Source: CAVWDI01 sp963753725
Lineage (GTDB): Bacteria > Chloroflexota > Anaerolineae > Anaerolineales > UBA4823
Direction of reading: 5' to 3'
Length of the DNA stretch: 64,000 nt
Assembly: GCA_963753725.1 (NCBI GenBank)
Contig: CAVWDI010000029.1
Location: 248,001 to 312,000 of the forward strand
Part shown: positions 27,902 to 37,075 of the stretch, piece by piece
Layout of the letters: each line of letters starts with the position of its first letter
Position numbering within the stretch: the first letter of the stretch is position 1
Program-made: the position numbers and the translations under genes
Notes under the pieces: generated by a model
Seen by the model: only the letters and a program-made list of their open reading frames with translations
What the model was told of the DNA's origin: nothing
The model's database searches: none

Positions 27902-28402
27902 ATGAACACTAAAATATTGTGCCTGACACGCGGCGGCGAAGGCAGCTATCCAAACCAGGATGGCGCAATCGCTATCGCTAAGGAACGCGGACAGGATATC
28001 ATGTTCCTGTACATTTCGAATATTGAATTCCTCGACCACACCGCCGCGCCAAAAGTGATTGACATCGAAGCGGAGCTTGACGAGCTGGGTGAATTTATGC
28101 TAATAATGGCCCAGGAACGAGCCAGCAACGCCGGTGTTACCGCTAAAACATTAGTCCGGCGGGGTTTTTTCCGTGAGGTGCTCTCCGATGTTATTGAAGA
28201 AAATAACTTCGAGACCGTTATCCTTGGTTCTTCTTCCGGAGATACCGGTATCATTGATGAGGATTTGCTTCATGAGGTCACCTGCGAAGTCCATCAAAAA
28301 TACGAAATCGAGTTTATCATCTTGTTTGAAGGAAATATTTTGAAGACCTACCAGGTTGAAACAGGCGCTGAACTAGAGCAGGAAGAAGGTAAAGATGATT
28401 GA
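27902..28402 (+). CDS. Universal stress protein (UspA) family
   Basis: Cytoplasmic USP-fold protein of 166 residues. It starts MNTKILCLTRGGEGSYPNQD, a nucleotide-fold first strand, and has VILGSSSGDTG, a variant of the G-2x-G-9x-G(S/T) ATP-binding loop that is shorter than usual, so ATP binding is uncertain. AAGGAG precedes the ATG. The stop overlaps nadE by eight bases, showing coupling. Its place directly behind a permease suggests a regulatory partner, as USP domains often accompany transporters of this superfamily. Confidence 0.75.
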   Translation: MNTKILCLTRGGEGSYPNQDGAIAIAKERGQDIMFLYISNIEFLDHTAAPKVIDIEAELDELGEFMLIMAQERASNAGVTAKTLVRRGFFREVLSDVIEENNFETVILGSSSGDTGIIDEDLLHEVTCEVHQKYEIEFIILFEGNILKTYQVETGAELEQEEGKDD

Positions 28403-29217
28403 CCTGGATATAAACCCGGATCTAGCACGCAAGATTTTAACCGGGTTTCTGCATACGGAGATCACACGCGCCGGTTTTTCGAGGGCGGTTATCGCCCTAT
28501 CTGGTGGAATCAATTCGGCATTAAGTTGTTATCTGGCTGCTGAGGCGCTCGGCGCCGAGAATGTGCTCGCTATTCCTATGCCGTACAAATCCTCTTCTCA
28601 GGATGCTCTCGATCACGCCCAATTAGTGATTAACGACCTGGGAGTGCCTTCTTTGACCATCCCGATTACTGATATGGTTGAACCGTATTTCAAACGTTTC
28701 CCGGAAGCGGACAATGTGCGGCGCGGCAATGTTATGGCGCGCGCCCGTATGATCGTACTCTATGACCAGTCTGTAGCTTTTAATGGACTGGTGATCGGTA
28801 CGGGTAATAAAACAGAAATATTATTAGGATACACAACCCTGTATGGGGATTCCGCATGCGCACTCAATCCAATTGGTGATTTATATAAAACCCAGGTGCG
28901 CCAGCTTGCCCGGGGTCTCGGTGTGCCGTCGGTGATTGTCGATAAACCACCCTCAGCAGACTTATGGCCCGGACAGACCGATGAAGGTGAATTAGGTTTT
29001 ACATACGAGCAGGTCGACCAATTGCTCTACTTGATGGTCGATGAACGCTACCGACTTGAGGATTGTATCGAGGCAGGAATTCGATGCGGAATTCGTAAAG
29101 GTGGTTATTGAACGGGTTCGCCGCACTCATTTTAAACGCATTATGCCTCCGGTCGCCAAATTGAGCAACCGCACCGTTGGCTATGATTTCCTTTACTTGC
29201 GAGATTGGGGGACGTGA
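28395..29217 (+). CDS. nadE: NAD synthetase (ammonia-dependent form), frameshifted near the end
   Basis: Forms NAD from nicotinate adenine dinucleotide, ATP and ammonia. About 273 residues when repaired, the size of the glutaminase-free type. PP-loop LSGGINSALSCYLAAEALG (36-), then PMPYKSSSQDALDHAQ, GTGNKTEILLGYTTLYGDSACALNPIGDLYKTQV, and PPSADLWPGQTDEGELG are hallmark blocks. The PP-loop has Asn where SGGxDS normally has Asp. An extra A at 29078-29079 ends the frame at 29111; removing it restores GFDAEFVKVVIERVRRTHFKR to LRDWGT and a stop at 29217. Overlaps the stress-protein stop. Confidence 0.88.
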
Positions 29218-29233
29218 TAAAATTGGATCCCGT

Positions 29234-31249
29234 TTAATTTTTAAGGTTCAGGGATTCCCATTCTTTCAGTAATTCATCCATTTCGGTCTGTATTTGCAGG
29301 TATTTCTTCCCCAACTCCTGGACTTCAGCATGATTATCGGGAGGATTTTCAAGCATTCGCGTGATGATCGCTAATTCCCCTTCCAATCTTGTTATTTGCG
29401 TTTCGACTTCTGCTAACCGTAGACGCCGCTGCCTATCCAACTTTGTAATGGAGCCGGCCTGTTTTCTGCTGCCTGATTTCTTAGTTTTCGTGGAGGGTTC
29501 AGCTGCCTGTATTTGTTGAGCTTTCTGCTCTAAATACGCATGAAGCTGGCTGTACGTCCCATTAAACACCTGCAGTTCAACCTGGTAGGGTTGAATCTCC
29601 CATATCTGGGTTCCCAGCGCATCTATCAAGTACCGGTCGTGTGATACTAACAGCATCGTGCCTTGATAAACGCTGAGCACCTCTTGAAGGATCTCCTGGG
29701 AGGGAATATCCAGGTGATTGGTCGGTTCATCCAGCAGCAGCAAATTTGCGTTGGATAACGCCAGAACAGCCAGCGCTAATCGTCCCCGCTCCCCTCCAGA
29801 CAGCGTACCCACCTTTCTGAACACGTCCTCTCCGCTGAACAGGAAGCGCGCCAGGTATTTTCTTATCTCCGCCAGGAGCATACCAGGCGCTTTGGCTTCC
29901 ACCTCTTCGACCAGCGTTTTTTTCGCATCCAGATCTTCATGGGCTTGCGCGAAATATCCAATCCTTAAACTTGCTCCCAGGATGACTTCACCCTCTAACG
30001 GCGGCAACTGCCCCAGCAGGGTTTTCAGAAAGGTTGTTTTTCCAGCCCCGTTAGGACCGATCACAGCCGCGCACTCCCCCAGCTTTAGCAGTAAGTCCGG
30101 CGCCCGAAATAACGGTTTTCCTTCGTCTGCATACCCAATCACCAAATCGCTCGTGCGGATCACCAGTTCGCCTGAACGGTGGGCTGTTTTGAGGTTCATG
30201 CTCAAGTGCGGCGGCCGGTTAGAAGGTTCTTTCATGGCGTGAATACGCCGCTCTACTTCAGGAAGTCCCATCGGATGTTCCGAGATAACCGCTTGCTGGC
30301 TGATCTCGGCCCAACTTTTACCCATCACCCCCTCCAAACCCAGGCTTTCAATCGCCTGGACCTCGCGGCTCAATCGTTTTAGTTTTCCTTTGGCATGCTG
30401 CGTCCTCTGGCTGGCGATATTGCGCTTGATATAGTCCAACTCCTTCTCCAGGCGCTCTCTCTCAGCGTTGTAGGTCTGGCGACGTTTTTCCCATCGTTCC
30501 TGGCGCTGTTTTACATAGGCGCTGTAGTTACCACGGTATAACTCCAAACTAGTGGCGCTCATCTCCCAGATCGCTTTTACTACTTTATCTAAGAAATACC
30601 GGTCGTGAGAAACGAGCAGTACTGCGCCCTCCCATTTTTCAAGGTAGTTTTCCAACCATTCAACAGCCGCGATATCCAGGTGATTGGTAGGCTCATCTAA
30701 AACAAGTAAATCGGGTCCGGACAGAAGCAGGCGCGCTAGTAATGCCCGTGTGCGCTGCCCTCCCGAAAGTTGGGCCAGTGATCTTGAATAATCCCGCTCT
30801 TTAAAACCTAATCCGGTCAGTATCCTTCGGATGCGGGTTTCATAGGTATAACCGCCGTTGTGTTCGAATGCTTGCTGCAGCCTTCCATACTTTTCCATCA
30901 CTTCTTCAGGAAGGTTCGGATCGCCTAATTCGGATTCCATCCGGGCCAATTCCGCCTCCTGCTGGAGCAGTTCAGAAATGGCTGACAGACATTCCTCCCA
31001 TAATGTGTGCGTAGCCTCAAATCCAGCTTCTTGCGGCAGGTATCCAGTCTTTAATTTTTTTGCAGTAGTAATTTTCCCGGCGCTTGCCTCGTCCAACCCT
31101 AACAGGATGCGCAGCAAAGTCGTTTTTCCGATTCCATTGGGTCCGACAATCGCGATGCGCGCCGCTTGCGGGATATCTAAATTAATGCCGGAAAAAATAT
31201 CATCCGCGCCAAAGGATTTTGCCAGGTCTACTGCCGATAAGATGGACAT
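29234..31249 (-). CDS. ABC-F family ATPase (ribosome-associated translation factor type)
   Basis: Soluble tandem ABC protein of 671 residues with no membrane domain. Walker A GPNGIGKTTLL and GPNGAGKTTFL; signatures LSGGQRTRALLA and LSGGERGRLALA; Walker B VLDEPTNHLDI and LLDEPTNHLDI, both with catalytic Glu. Between the cassettes is the charged inter-domain linker (about 240-310). A C-terminal extension from about 560 ends in a coiled coil (RLAEVETQITRLEGELAII), as in Uup and YdiF/YfmR proteins. Such factors resolve stalled ribosomes or tune translation. ATG at 31249. Convergent with nadE, only 16 bases apart; divergent from the LCP gene. Intact. Confidence 0.9.
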   Translation of the reverse strand: MSILSAVDLAKSFGADDIFSGINLDIPQAARIAIVGPNGIGKTTLLRILLGLDEASAGKITTAKKLKTGYLPQEAGFEATHTLWEECLSAISELLQQEAELARMESELGDPNLPEEVMEKYGRLQQAFEHNGGYTYETRIRRILTGLGFKERDYSRSLAQLSGGQRTRALLARLLLSGPDLLVLDEPTNHLDIAAVEWLENYLEKWEGAVLLVSHDRYFLDKVVKAIWEMSATSLELYRGNYSAYVKQRQERWEKRRQTYNAERERLEKELDYIKRNIASQRTQHAKGKLKRLSREVQAIESLGLEGVMGKSWAEISQQAVISEHPMGLPEVERRIHAMKEPSNRPPHLSMNLKTAHRSGELVIRTSDLVIGYADEGKPLFRAPDLLLKLGECAAVIGPNGAGKTTFLKTLLGQLPPLEGEVILGASLRIGYFAQAHEDLDAKKTLVEEVEAKAPGMLLAEIRKYLARFLFSGEDVFRKVGTLSGGERGRLALAVLALSNANLLLLDEPTNHLDIPSQEILQEVLSVYQGTMLLVSHDRYLIDALGTQIWEIQPYQVELQVFNGTYSQLHAYLEQKAQQIQAAEPSTKTKKSGSRKQAGSITKLDRQRRLRLAEVETQITRLEGELAIITRMLENPPDNHAEVQELGKKYLQIQTEMDELLKEWESLNLKN

Positions 31250-31375
31250 TGTTAAAAGTCGAAAATAGGCTTATTAGGTTTGGATTAAGCTTGATTGCGC
31301 CGCAATTATACCGTGTTATAATCACGCCGCTTCCGGTCGTTTTTGGGCTTTTATATCGGATGATGGTCAATAAAA

Positions 31376-32812
31376 ATGGCACAAACTGACACGCAAGATA
31401 TCGAAAAACCTGAACCTAAGTCCACCAGTTATCTGAGAATTGGGGTCCTGGTGGGATTCATCATCGCCGCAATCCTGACCGCTTATCTGACTTATGTGTC
31501 GTTCCGCGACTTCGTTGTCGCCTGGGAAATGACCGGTTTGCCCGGGATAAGCTTATCTGCTCCCACACCGGTTCCCGACGGCAGCGGGGTAGTGGTTATC
31601 CAGGATGCCGAAACACCGCTGCAGCCTGCTGATGGTCCACCTGCCCCTGAATGGGATGGCGCCCAAAGAATTTCCATGCTGGTCATGGGCCTGGATTATC
31701 GCGATTGGTCTGCTGGCGAGGGTGCTCCTCGCACAGACACCATGATTCTGCTGACCATCGACCCGGTCAGCCAAACAGCGGGTATGCTCTCCATACCGCG
31801 CGACCTGTGGGTAAATATACCCGGCGGTTTTAACTACGGTCGCATTAATACCGCCTACCAATTAGGTGAAACTTATACGCTCCCCGGAGGCGGCCCTCAA
31901 TTAGCCGTCGACACGGTTGAGGAACTGCTGGGCGTTCCGATCGATTTTTATGCCCAGGTGGACTTCGGAGCTTTTGTACGCTTCATTGACGAGATTTACG
32001 GCGTAAAAATAAATGTCCCGGAACGGATAAAAGTCGACCCGCTGGGTGACGATAACACCAAATGGCTTAAACCCGGCATCCAGAATCTTCCAGGTGATCT
32101 GGCCCTTGCTTATGTGCGTGCCCGAAAAACAGAAGGCGGTGATTTCGATCGCTCCCAAAGACAGCAGCAAGTCATCCTCGGCATTCGCAACCAGGTTCTT
32201 CGTCCAAAAATGTTCCCCTTGTTGGTATCAAAAGCGCCAGTTCTTTACAACGAGCTCTCTTCTGGTATCAATACAAATCTGAACCTCGACCAGGCAATAC
32301 GATTGGGTTGGCTTGCCACCCAGATACCTGAGGGCAACATCAAACAGGCCTCAATCGCGGCGGATCAAGTGAATTTTGCCACCTCACCGGACGGCGGACA
32401 GGAAGTATTAAAACCCCTCACAGAAAAAATCCGCTTGCTGCGTGATGAAATCTTTACTGATTCAGGCGCAATCAGCCCCTCAGCCGCCAACATGGATCCA
32501 GCACAAGCCATGCAGGCCGAAAACGCCAGGGTCGCGGTATTGAACGGCAGTTATACTCCTGGGATTGCCGCCCGATCCACCGATTATTTGGGATCTCTGG
32601 GTGTAAACGTAACCCAGACGGACAACTCCGAAAAGGTAGCCCCGTATACCGAGATCACCTATTTCACAGGCAAGCCTTATACATTAAAGTTCCTGGTCGA
32701 ATTAATGGCCATCGATCCGATCCGTATTTTCCATATAAATGATCCCGCCAGTCCGGTTGATATCTCTGTCACTCTCGGTGATGACTGGGTAAACAGCGGC
32801 AAGTTACCCTGA
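31376..32812 (+). CDS. LytR-CpsA-Psr (LCP) family protein with C-terminal LytR_C-like domain
   Basis: Membrane-anchored phosphotransferase-like protein of 478 residues, probably linking a glycopolymer to the cell wall or surface. One N-terminal helix (about 23-45) then a short linker. The LCP domain begins RISMLVMGLDYRDW and has the polyprenyl-phosphate-binding set: APRTDTMILLTID, MLSIPRDLWVNIPG, RINTAYQLG, ALAYVRARKTEGGDFDRSQRQQ with the conserved arginines. A LytR_C domain follows (ARVAVLNGSYTPGIAARSTDYL). A TATAAT at 31317-31322 lies 54 bases upstream. Intact. Confidence 0.9.
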   Translation: MAQTDTQDIEKPEPKSTSYLRIGVLVGFIIAAILTAYLTYVSFRDFVVAWEMTGLPGISLSAPTPVPDGSGVVVIQDAETPLQPADGPPAPEWDGAQRISMLVMGLDYRDWSAGEGAPRTDTMILLTIDPVSQTAGMLSIPRDLWVNIPGGFNYGRINTAYQLGETYTLPGGGPQLAVDTVEELLGVPIDFYAQVDFGAFVRFIDEIYGVKINVPERIKVDPLGDDNTKWLKPGIQNLPGDLALAYVRARKTEGGDFDRSQRQQQVILGIRNQVLRPKMFPLLVSKAPVLYNELSSGINTNLNLDQAIRLGWLATQIPEGNIKQASIAADQVNFATSPDGGQEVLKPLTEKIRLLRDEIFTDSGAISPSAANMDPAQAMQAENARVAVLNGSYTPGIAARSTDYLGSLGVNVTQTDNSEKVAPYTEITYFTGKPYTLKFLVELMAIDPIRIFHINDPASPVDISVTLGDDWVNSGKLP

Positions 32813-32910
32813 TCTTTTTACCCGCTAACTAAATATTTCGAATATCGAGTGCGCTGAACCGGTTTATAATCGGTACACGATATAAACGCACGCAGCGCCA
32901 CACTTGATAT

Positions 32911-35179
32911 ATGAAACTTGATTCCTTTAAATCGCTCACTGGTTCAATCGAGCGCATAACTTATTACAACCCTGAAAACGGATACAGCGTTATCCGTTTA
33001 CGTCCGGATGCACGTAAAACCCCAGGCAAAGACCACCAGGGATTGGTAACCATCACCGGCAACCTTCCAGAATTATCAGTGGGGGAGCACCTCAAACTGC
33101 TCGGCAGATGGGTGGAGCACCCCAAACACGGACTGCAGTTCCAGGCAGAAAGGTGTGAACAAACCCTGCCGGCCACTGCTGCAGGCATCCGCCGATATTT
33201 GGGATCGGGTCTGATTAAAGGCATCGGTTCGCGGCTGGCAGAGCGCATCGTGGAGCAGTTCGGGATGGATACACTTGAAGTGATCGAAAATAAACCCGAA
33301 CGGCTGCTTGAAGTCCCTGACATTGGAAAGAAGCGAGCCGAGCTGATCACTACAGCCTGGGAGGAACAGAAACAGATCAAAGAGATTATGTTATTCCTGC
33401 ACAGTTACCAGGTCAGCACCAACCTTGCTGTGAAAATATACAAGCAGTATGGTGACCAGTCGCTGCAAGTCGTCCAAAGCGACCCCTACCAGCTGGCGCG
33501 TGACATCTATGGTGTGGGTTTTCAGACCGCTGACAAAATAGCCCAGGCATTAGGATTGCCTCCAGATCACCCATCACGCATAGAAGCCGGGGTCCTTTAT
33601 AGTCTGAACCAGGCTGTGGAAGAAGGTAACGTGTTTTTACCTCAGGACCAGCTTACCCAGGCGGCCTCAGAACTATTGGAAGTCTCCGAAGACCTGATCC
33701 CTCCCACTTACAAGCGCCTCACCGAGTTCTAACGATATTGTCCCTGAAGTACTTACCATGCTTGAACCGCCCACTACCGCCGAACCGCAAAGTGATCCGG
33801 TTGTGCGTGAGAAACAGCAGCCGTACGGCCAACCGGTTATCTACCTGACTCCTTTCTATTACAGCGAAAAGGGTGTAGCCGAACGCATGCGTACCATGGC
33901 CAGCTCTTTCCCTACCAGATTGAGCGACATCCCGCCCGCATTTCTGGAGATCGACCCGTCACTGTCGCCAGAACAGGCTGGGGCTATTAAATCCGCCTTG
34001 AGCAACCCACTGAGCGTGCTCACCGGAGGTCCCGGTACAGGGAAAACCACAGCCATAAAAGCCCTCATCCACATCCTGGAGGCCGAACGAAAAAAGTATG
34101 CGCTGGCTTCACCCACGGGAAGGGCAGCCAAACGTCTATCTCAAGCCACGGACCGCCCGGCCAGCACAATTCACCGTTTGCTTTCCTATTCGCCAGGTGA
34201 AGGATTTAAACATAACGAAGAGAATCCCCTGCCGGTTGACATGCTGGTTGTAGATGAAGTGTCCATGATGGACCTGCTGCTGGCAAACCACTTACTGAAA
34301 GCACTCAGACCGGGAACGCACCTCCTTTTAGTGGGCGATATTGACCAGCTGCCCTCCGTTGGGGCTGGGGATTTCTTGCGGGATGTGATCGCCAGCGGAA
34401 TTCCTGCTGTAACTCGTCTGAAAGTGATCTTCCGCCAGGCTGCAAATTCCCAGATCATTACCAACGCTCACCTCATAAATAGGGGGCAGATGCCCCGGTT
34501 TTCCGCACCCAAAGGTCATCCTAAGGATCAACCAGGTAGTGATTTTTTCCTTTTCACAGCCGAGGATGCCGAAAATGCGGCTGATTGGATATGTGAAATT
34601 GTATTGAACCGCATCCAGAAAACTTTTGGCTTCCACCCACGCAGGGACATCCAGGTCCTGTCTCCCATGTACCACGGCGCGGCCGGGGTAAGGATATTAA
34701 ACGAAAGACTTCAGAACAGTCTCAATCCGGGTACAAAATCAAAAACTGAAAAATCCCTGTTCGGCGTTACATTCCGCCCCGGCGACAAATTGATGCAGAT
34801 CAGAAACAACTACGATAAGGACGTGTACAACGGGGATATCGGGACATTGGGATCGATCGACCATACCGCACATACGCTGACCATCGACGTCGACGGCAAA
34901 AACATCCAATACGACTGGAGTGAAGCCGACCAGCTCGTCCTGGCATATGCAGTCACAGTCCATAAATCCCAGGGGTCTGAATTTCCGGTCGTGGTTGTGC
35001 CGGTATTAACCCAGCATTATCTCATGCTGCAGCGCAACCTTTTATACACTGCCATCACACGCGCCAAAAAACTGTGCGTGCTGGTTGGAAACAAGCGCGC
35101 CATTGGGATCGCGGTGGGCAACAATAAAGTCGCCCGCCGCTTTACCGGGTTAGAACTGCGGTTGAGGGGATTGTTGTAA
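32911..35179 (+). CDS. RecD2-type 5'-3' DNA helicase, frameshifted
   Basis: ATP-dependent superfamily 1B helicase of about 755 residues when joined. The first piece (32911-33732) has the RecD2 N-terminal OB-like part (IERITYYNPENGYSVIRL), helix-hairpin-helix repeats (LIKGIGSRLAERIVEQFG, VPDIGKKRAE) and FQTADKIAQALG. The second (from 33758) has Walker A GGPGTGKTTAIKAL, Walker B LVVDEVSMMD, GDIDQLPSVGAGDFL, and the C-terminal VHKSQGSEFPVVVVPV and LLYTAITRAKKL motifs. An extra T at 33727-33728 causes the break; removing it gives LTESNDIVPEVLTML. No RecBC is in the window. It follows the LCP gene after about 100 bases with its own TATAAT at 32865-32870. Confidence 0.88.
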
Positions 35180-35212
35180 TAACCATCGGGTGTCGGTTTT
35201 CCATTAAGGAAT

Positions 35213-35241
35213 ATATCCCCAGACATACAAACCGGGGATAT
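35213..35241. terminator. Hairpin between convergent helicase and small gene
   Basis: ATATCCCC (35213-35220) pairs with GGGGATAT (35234-35241) around a 13-base loop, 34 bases after the helicase stop. Only a short T stretch follows (TCCTTT), so it is a weak candidate. Confidence 0.35.
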
Positions 35242-35341
35242 CCTTTAACCGATTAACACTTTATGATCGCCAGTAAATTCCAGGTCCCCCGCAATTTCCA
35301 ACTTGCAGATCCCCCCGAAATCAGGTCAACTATTTCGGCTT

Positions 35342-35602
35342 TTAACTTTCCGACTGTTGTTTTTCCCACGCAGTCAACCAGGAATCGTACGCATCCGCCC
35401 GGTTGTCCTCATCCACCACCAGGACTTTATCTACCTCATCTCGATCCTTGATGAAAAAGGTGATCTGCTCTTTCCCATCATCTTCGATATCAACCGTGCA
35501 ATCCACGGGTGTAATTTCATCGCGCAGGAAATGCCAACCGAAATGTGTCTCACAAGCAGGGTCCCAGCAATTACATGAGCGCCGGTCTAAAACGATTTTC
35601 AT
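35342..35602 (-). CDS. Small cysteine-rich acidic protein of unknown function
   Basis: Unknown, 86 residues, cytoplasmic. The N-terminal part is cysteine-rich (RRSCNCWDPACETHFGWHF ... PVDC), suggesting a metal site; the rest is acidic and ends in a helix (YDSWLTAWEKQQ). The ATG at 35602 was chosen because a longer TTG start would consume its own GGAGGT ribosome site. It follows the small membrane pair on the same strand. I do not recognise the family. Confidence 0.6.
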   Translation of the reverse strand: MKIVLDRRSCNCWDPACETHFGWHFLRDEITPVDCTVDIEDDGKEQITFFIKDRDEVDKVLVVDEDNRADAYDSWLTAWEKQQSES

Positions 35603-35641
35603 GTCTACCTCCAATAAGTAACAATAAGGGAAGATACCTCT

Positions 35642-36020
35642 TTATTCCCCCGGGGTTTCGGTTGGGCTTGATTTAGGCATCGTTTTACTTAGCGCTGCCG
35701 CCAATCGTCCCAACGCCTGGGCTTCCTGCTGAGTACCACCGTCGGCTAGCACACGCTGGGCCTGCTCGGCTACAGCCCGGTAAATATCCTCATCTCCAAG
35801 CAGCTCCAGGCGCGCTTTTGTCCGCACCATATCCTGGTTGGCTTCAAATGCAGACGCAATTACGAGCGCGATACTGATCCTTATAAATCTCTTTGAGAGA
35901 ATCAGGCGGTGTATCCAGGTACTGGACGGGTTGGATCACCCAGGCGAACAACAATCCCAGGGCCAATCCGATTACGATCCCGGTCACCAGATATAAATTG
36001 CCTCGGTTTTCTTCATCCAT
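35642..36020 (-). CDS. Small membrane-anchored protein, frameshifted, paralogue of the next gene
   Basis: Unknown. ATG at 36020 opens MDEENRGNLYLVTGIVIGLALG, an N-terminal membrane helix with WVIQPVQYLDTPPDSLK after it. The frame breaks after YKDQY at about 35866-35870 (a GCGC run with one base too many); removing a base continues as LVIASAFEANQDMVRTKARLE in the 35642-35830 frame, giving about 125 residues. This repair aligns residue for residue with the neighbour 36062-36496 (YKTDYVLMVSEAFKEEGDM), which confirms both the paralogy and the break. The C-terminus is helical and ends KSSPTETPGE. Confidence 0.6.
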
Positions 36021-36061
36021 TGTTTACATCTTCTTCCCAGGAGTTATTTTCAGCGTTTGTA

Positions 36062-36496
36062 TCACCCATCGGGAGTCTCCAATACTTTCTGGAATATCTC
36101 CAACTCGTCCGCTAATTCACTCATCAATGTAAGGTCTGCATCGGTATATCCTTTTTCCTCCCCGAACGTGATAGCTTCATAGACGATCACATCTGGCGAT
36201 TTGTCTCCCAGAAAAGCCAACCTTTCCAATGCCAAAGCCATATCCCCTTCTTCCTTGAAGGCTTCGGAAACCATGAGCACATAATCCGTTTTATAATCCA
36301 CGCGCATTTTTGCGGGTGCGGTATCTGTGTATTCCACCGGATTTATAAACCATCCGTAAACCACACCGATCACACCGCCAATTACTATGGCAATTAGAAA
36401 GCGAACCCAACGAGACATGTCACTTGTATTTTGCCACAGACGTCCTTGCAAGGCAAGGGAACGCTTTGATACAGACGCAGTATCCGTACGATACAT
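36062..36496 (-). CDS. Small membrane-anchored helical protein of unknown function
   Basis: Unknown, up to 144 residues; one membrane helix (FLIAIVIGGVIGVVYGWFI) followed by FINPVEYTDTAPAKMRVDYK and a helical domain resembling short TPR-like hairpins (VLMVSEAFKEEGDMALALERLAFLGDK). The ATG at 36496 has GGAG five bases before it, but a start at 36418 (MSRWVRF) would put the helix right at the N-terminus as in its paralogue. The downstream paralogue (35642-36020) is 41 bases away, so this is a tandem duplication, probably cotranscribed. Confidence 0.6.
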   Translation of the reverse strand: MYRTDTASVSKRSLALQGRLWQNTSDMSRWVRFLIAIVIGGVIGVVYGWFINPVEYTDTAPAKMRVDYKTDYVLMVSEAFKEEGDMALALERLAFLGDKSPDVIVYEAITFGEEKGYTDADLTLMSELADELEIFQKVLETPDG

Positions 36497-36688
36497 AATT
36501 ACTCCAATAGAAATTCGCCCTTTTTAGTCGTGTTTCTTATCCAGGCGCAGACCACGTGGTCAATTCGATAACCGAAAGTATTGATTTTTACTTGCTTCAC
36601 AATCAAATATCTTGTAAAATCATATATAATTTACACATATTGCACCTTCAGATCTGTTACACGTTTCTTGCCAGGGGAGGGACAAATT

Positions 36689-36949
36689 ATGAACCTCATC
36701 AGAGTATCCGGTACCTCACGCACTTCAGCGGTAGCAGGTGCAATCGCCGGTGTATTTCGTGACAATCACCGCGCCGTAGTCCAGGCGATTGGAGCGATTG
36801 CTGTTAACCAGGCAGTCAAGGCGCTGGCACTCTCGAGATGTTATTTGGAAGAAGATGGATACGAGGTAATCTTCATTGCAGAATTTATAGACGTTGAGAT
36901 TGATGATAAAATTCGGACAGCGTTAAGATTTACTGTAGAGGCACGCTAA
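36689..36949 (+). CDS. spoVS: Stage V sporulation protein S (SpoVS), Alba-like fold
   Basis: Small nucleic-acid-binding-type protein of 86 residues. RVSGTSRTSAVAGAIAGVFRD, VQAIGAIAVNQAVKALALSRCYL and IDVEIDDKIRTALRFTVEAR match the SpoVS family along its whole length. SpoVS affects septation and sporulation in Bacillus but is widespread in non-sporulating bacteria, so sporulation should not be inferred. The ATG at 36689 is preceded by GGGGAGGGAC; a longer frame upstream is discounted for that reason. A TATAAT lies at 36625-36630. Confidence 0.9.
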   Translation: MNLIRVSGTSRTSAVAGAIAGVFRDNHRAVVQAIGAIAVNQAVKALALSRCYLEEDGYEVIFIAEFIDVEIDDKIRTALRFTVEAR

Positions 36950-37026
36950 TTCAACAAAACAAAAGTAAGATTTTGTAAGACCAAAAACACCAGCTGTATC
37001 AAGGGAACAGTTAACGTCGGAGGATT

Positions 37027-37053
37027 ATGATTTCCTGCGGCGTGTATTATTAA
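37027..37053 (+). CDS. Possible 8-residue leader ORF before the esterase gene
   Basis: GGAGG directly precedes ATG at 37027, which opens an eight-codon frame (MISCGVYY) closed by tandem TAA codons. The esterase TTG start is 22 bases further on. It could be a leader peptide or an accidental match. Confidence 0.2.
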   Translation: MISCGVYY

Positions 37054-37075
37054 TAAAAGAGATTGAGGCTTTTAA

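Noticed and set aside
35213..35241. Strong terminator
   Set aside because: Stem is only 8 bp with a 13-base loop and little T-run, so listed only as a weak candidate.
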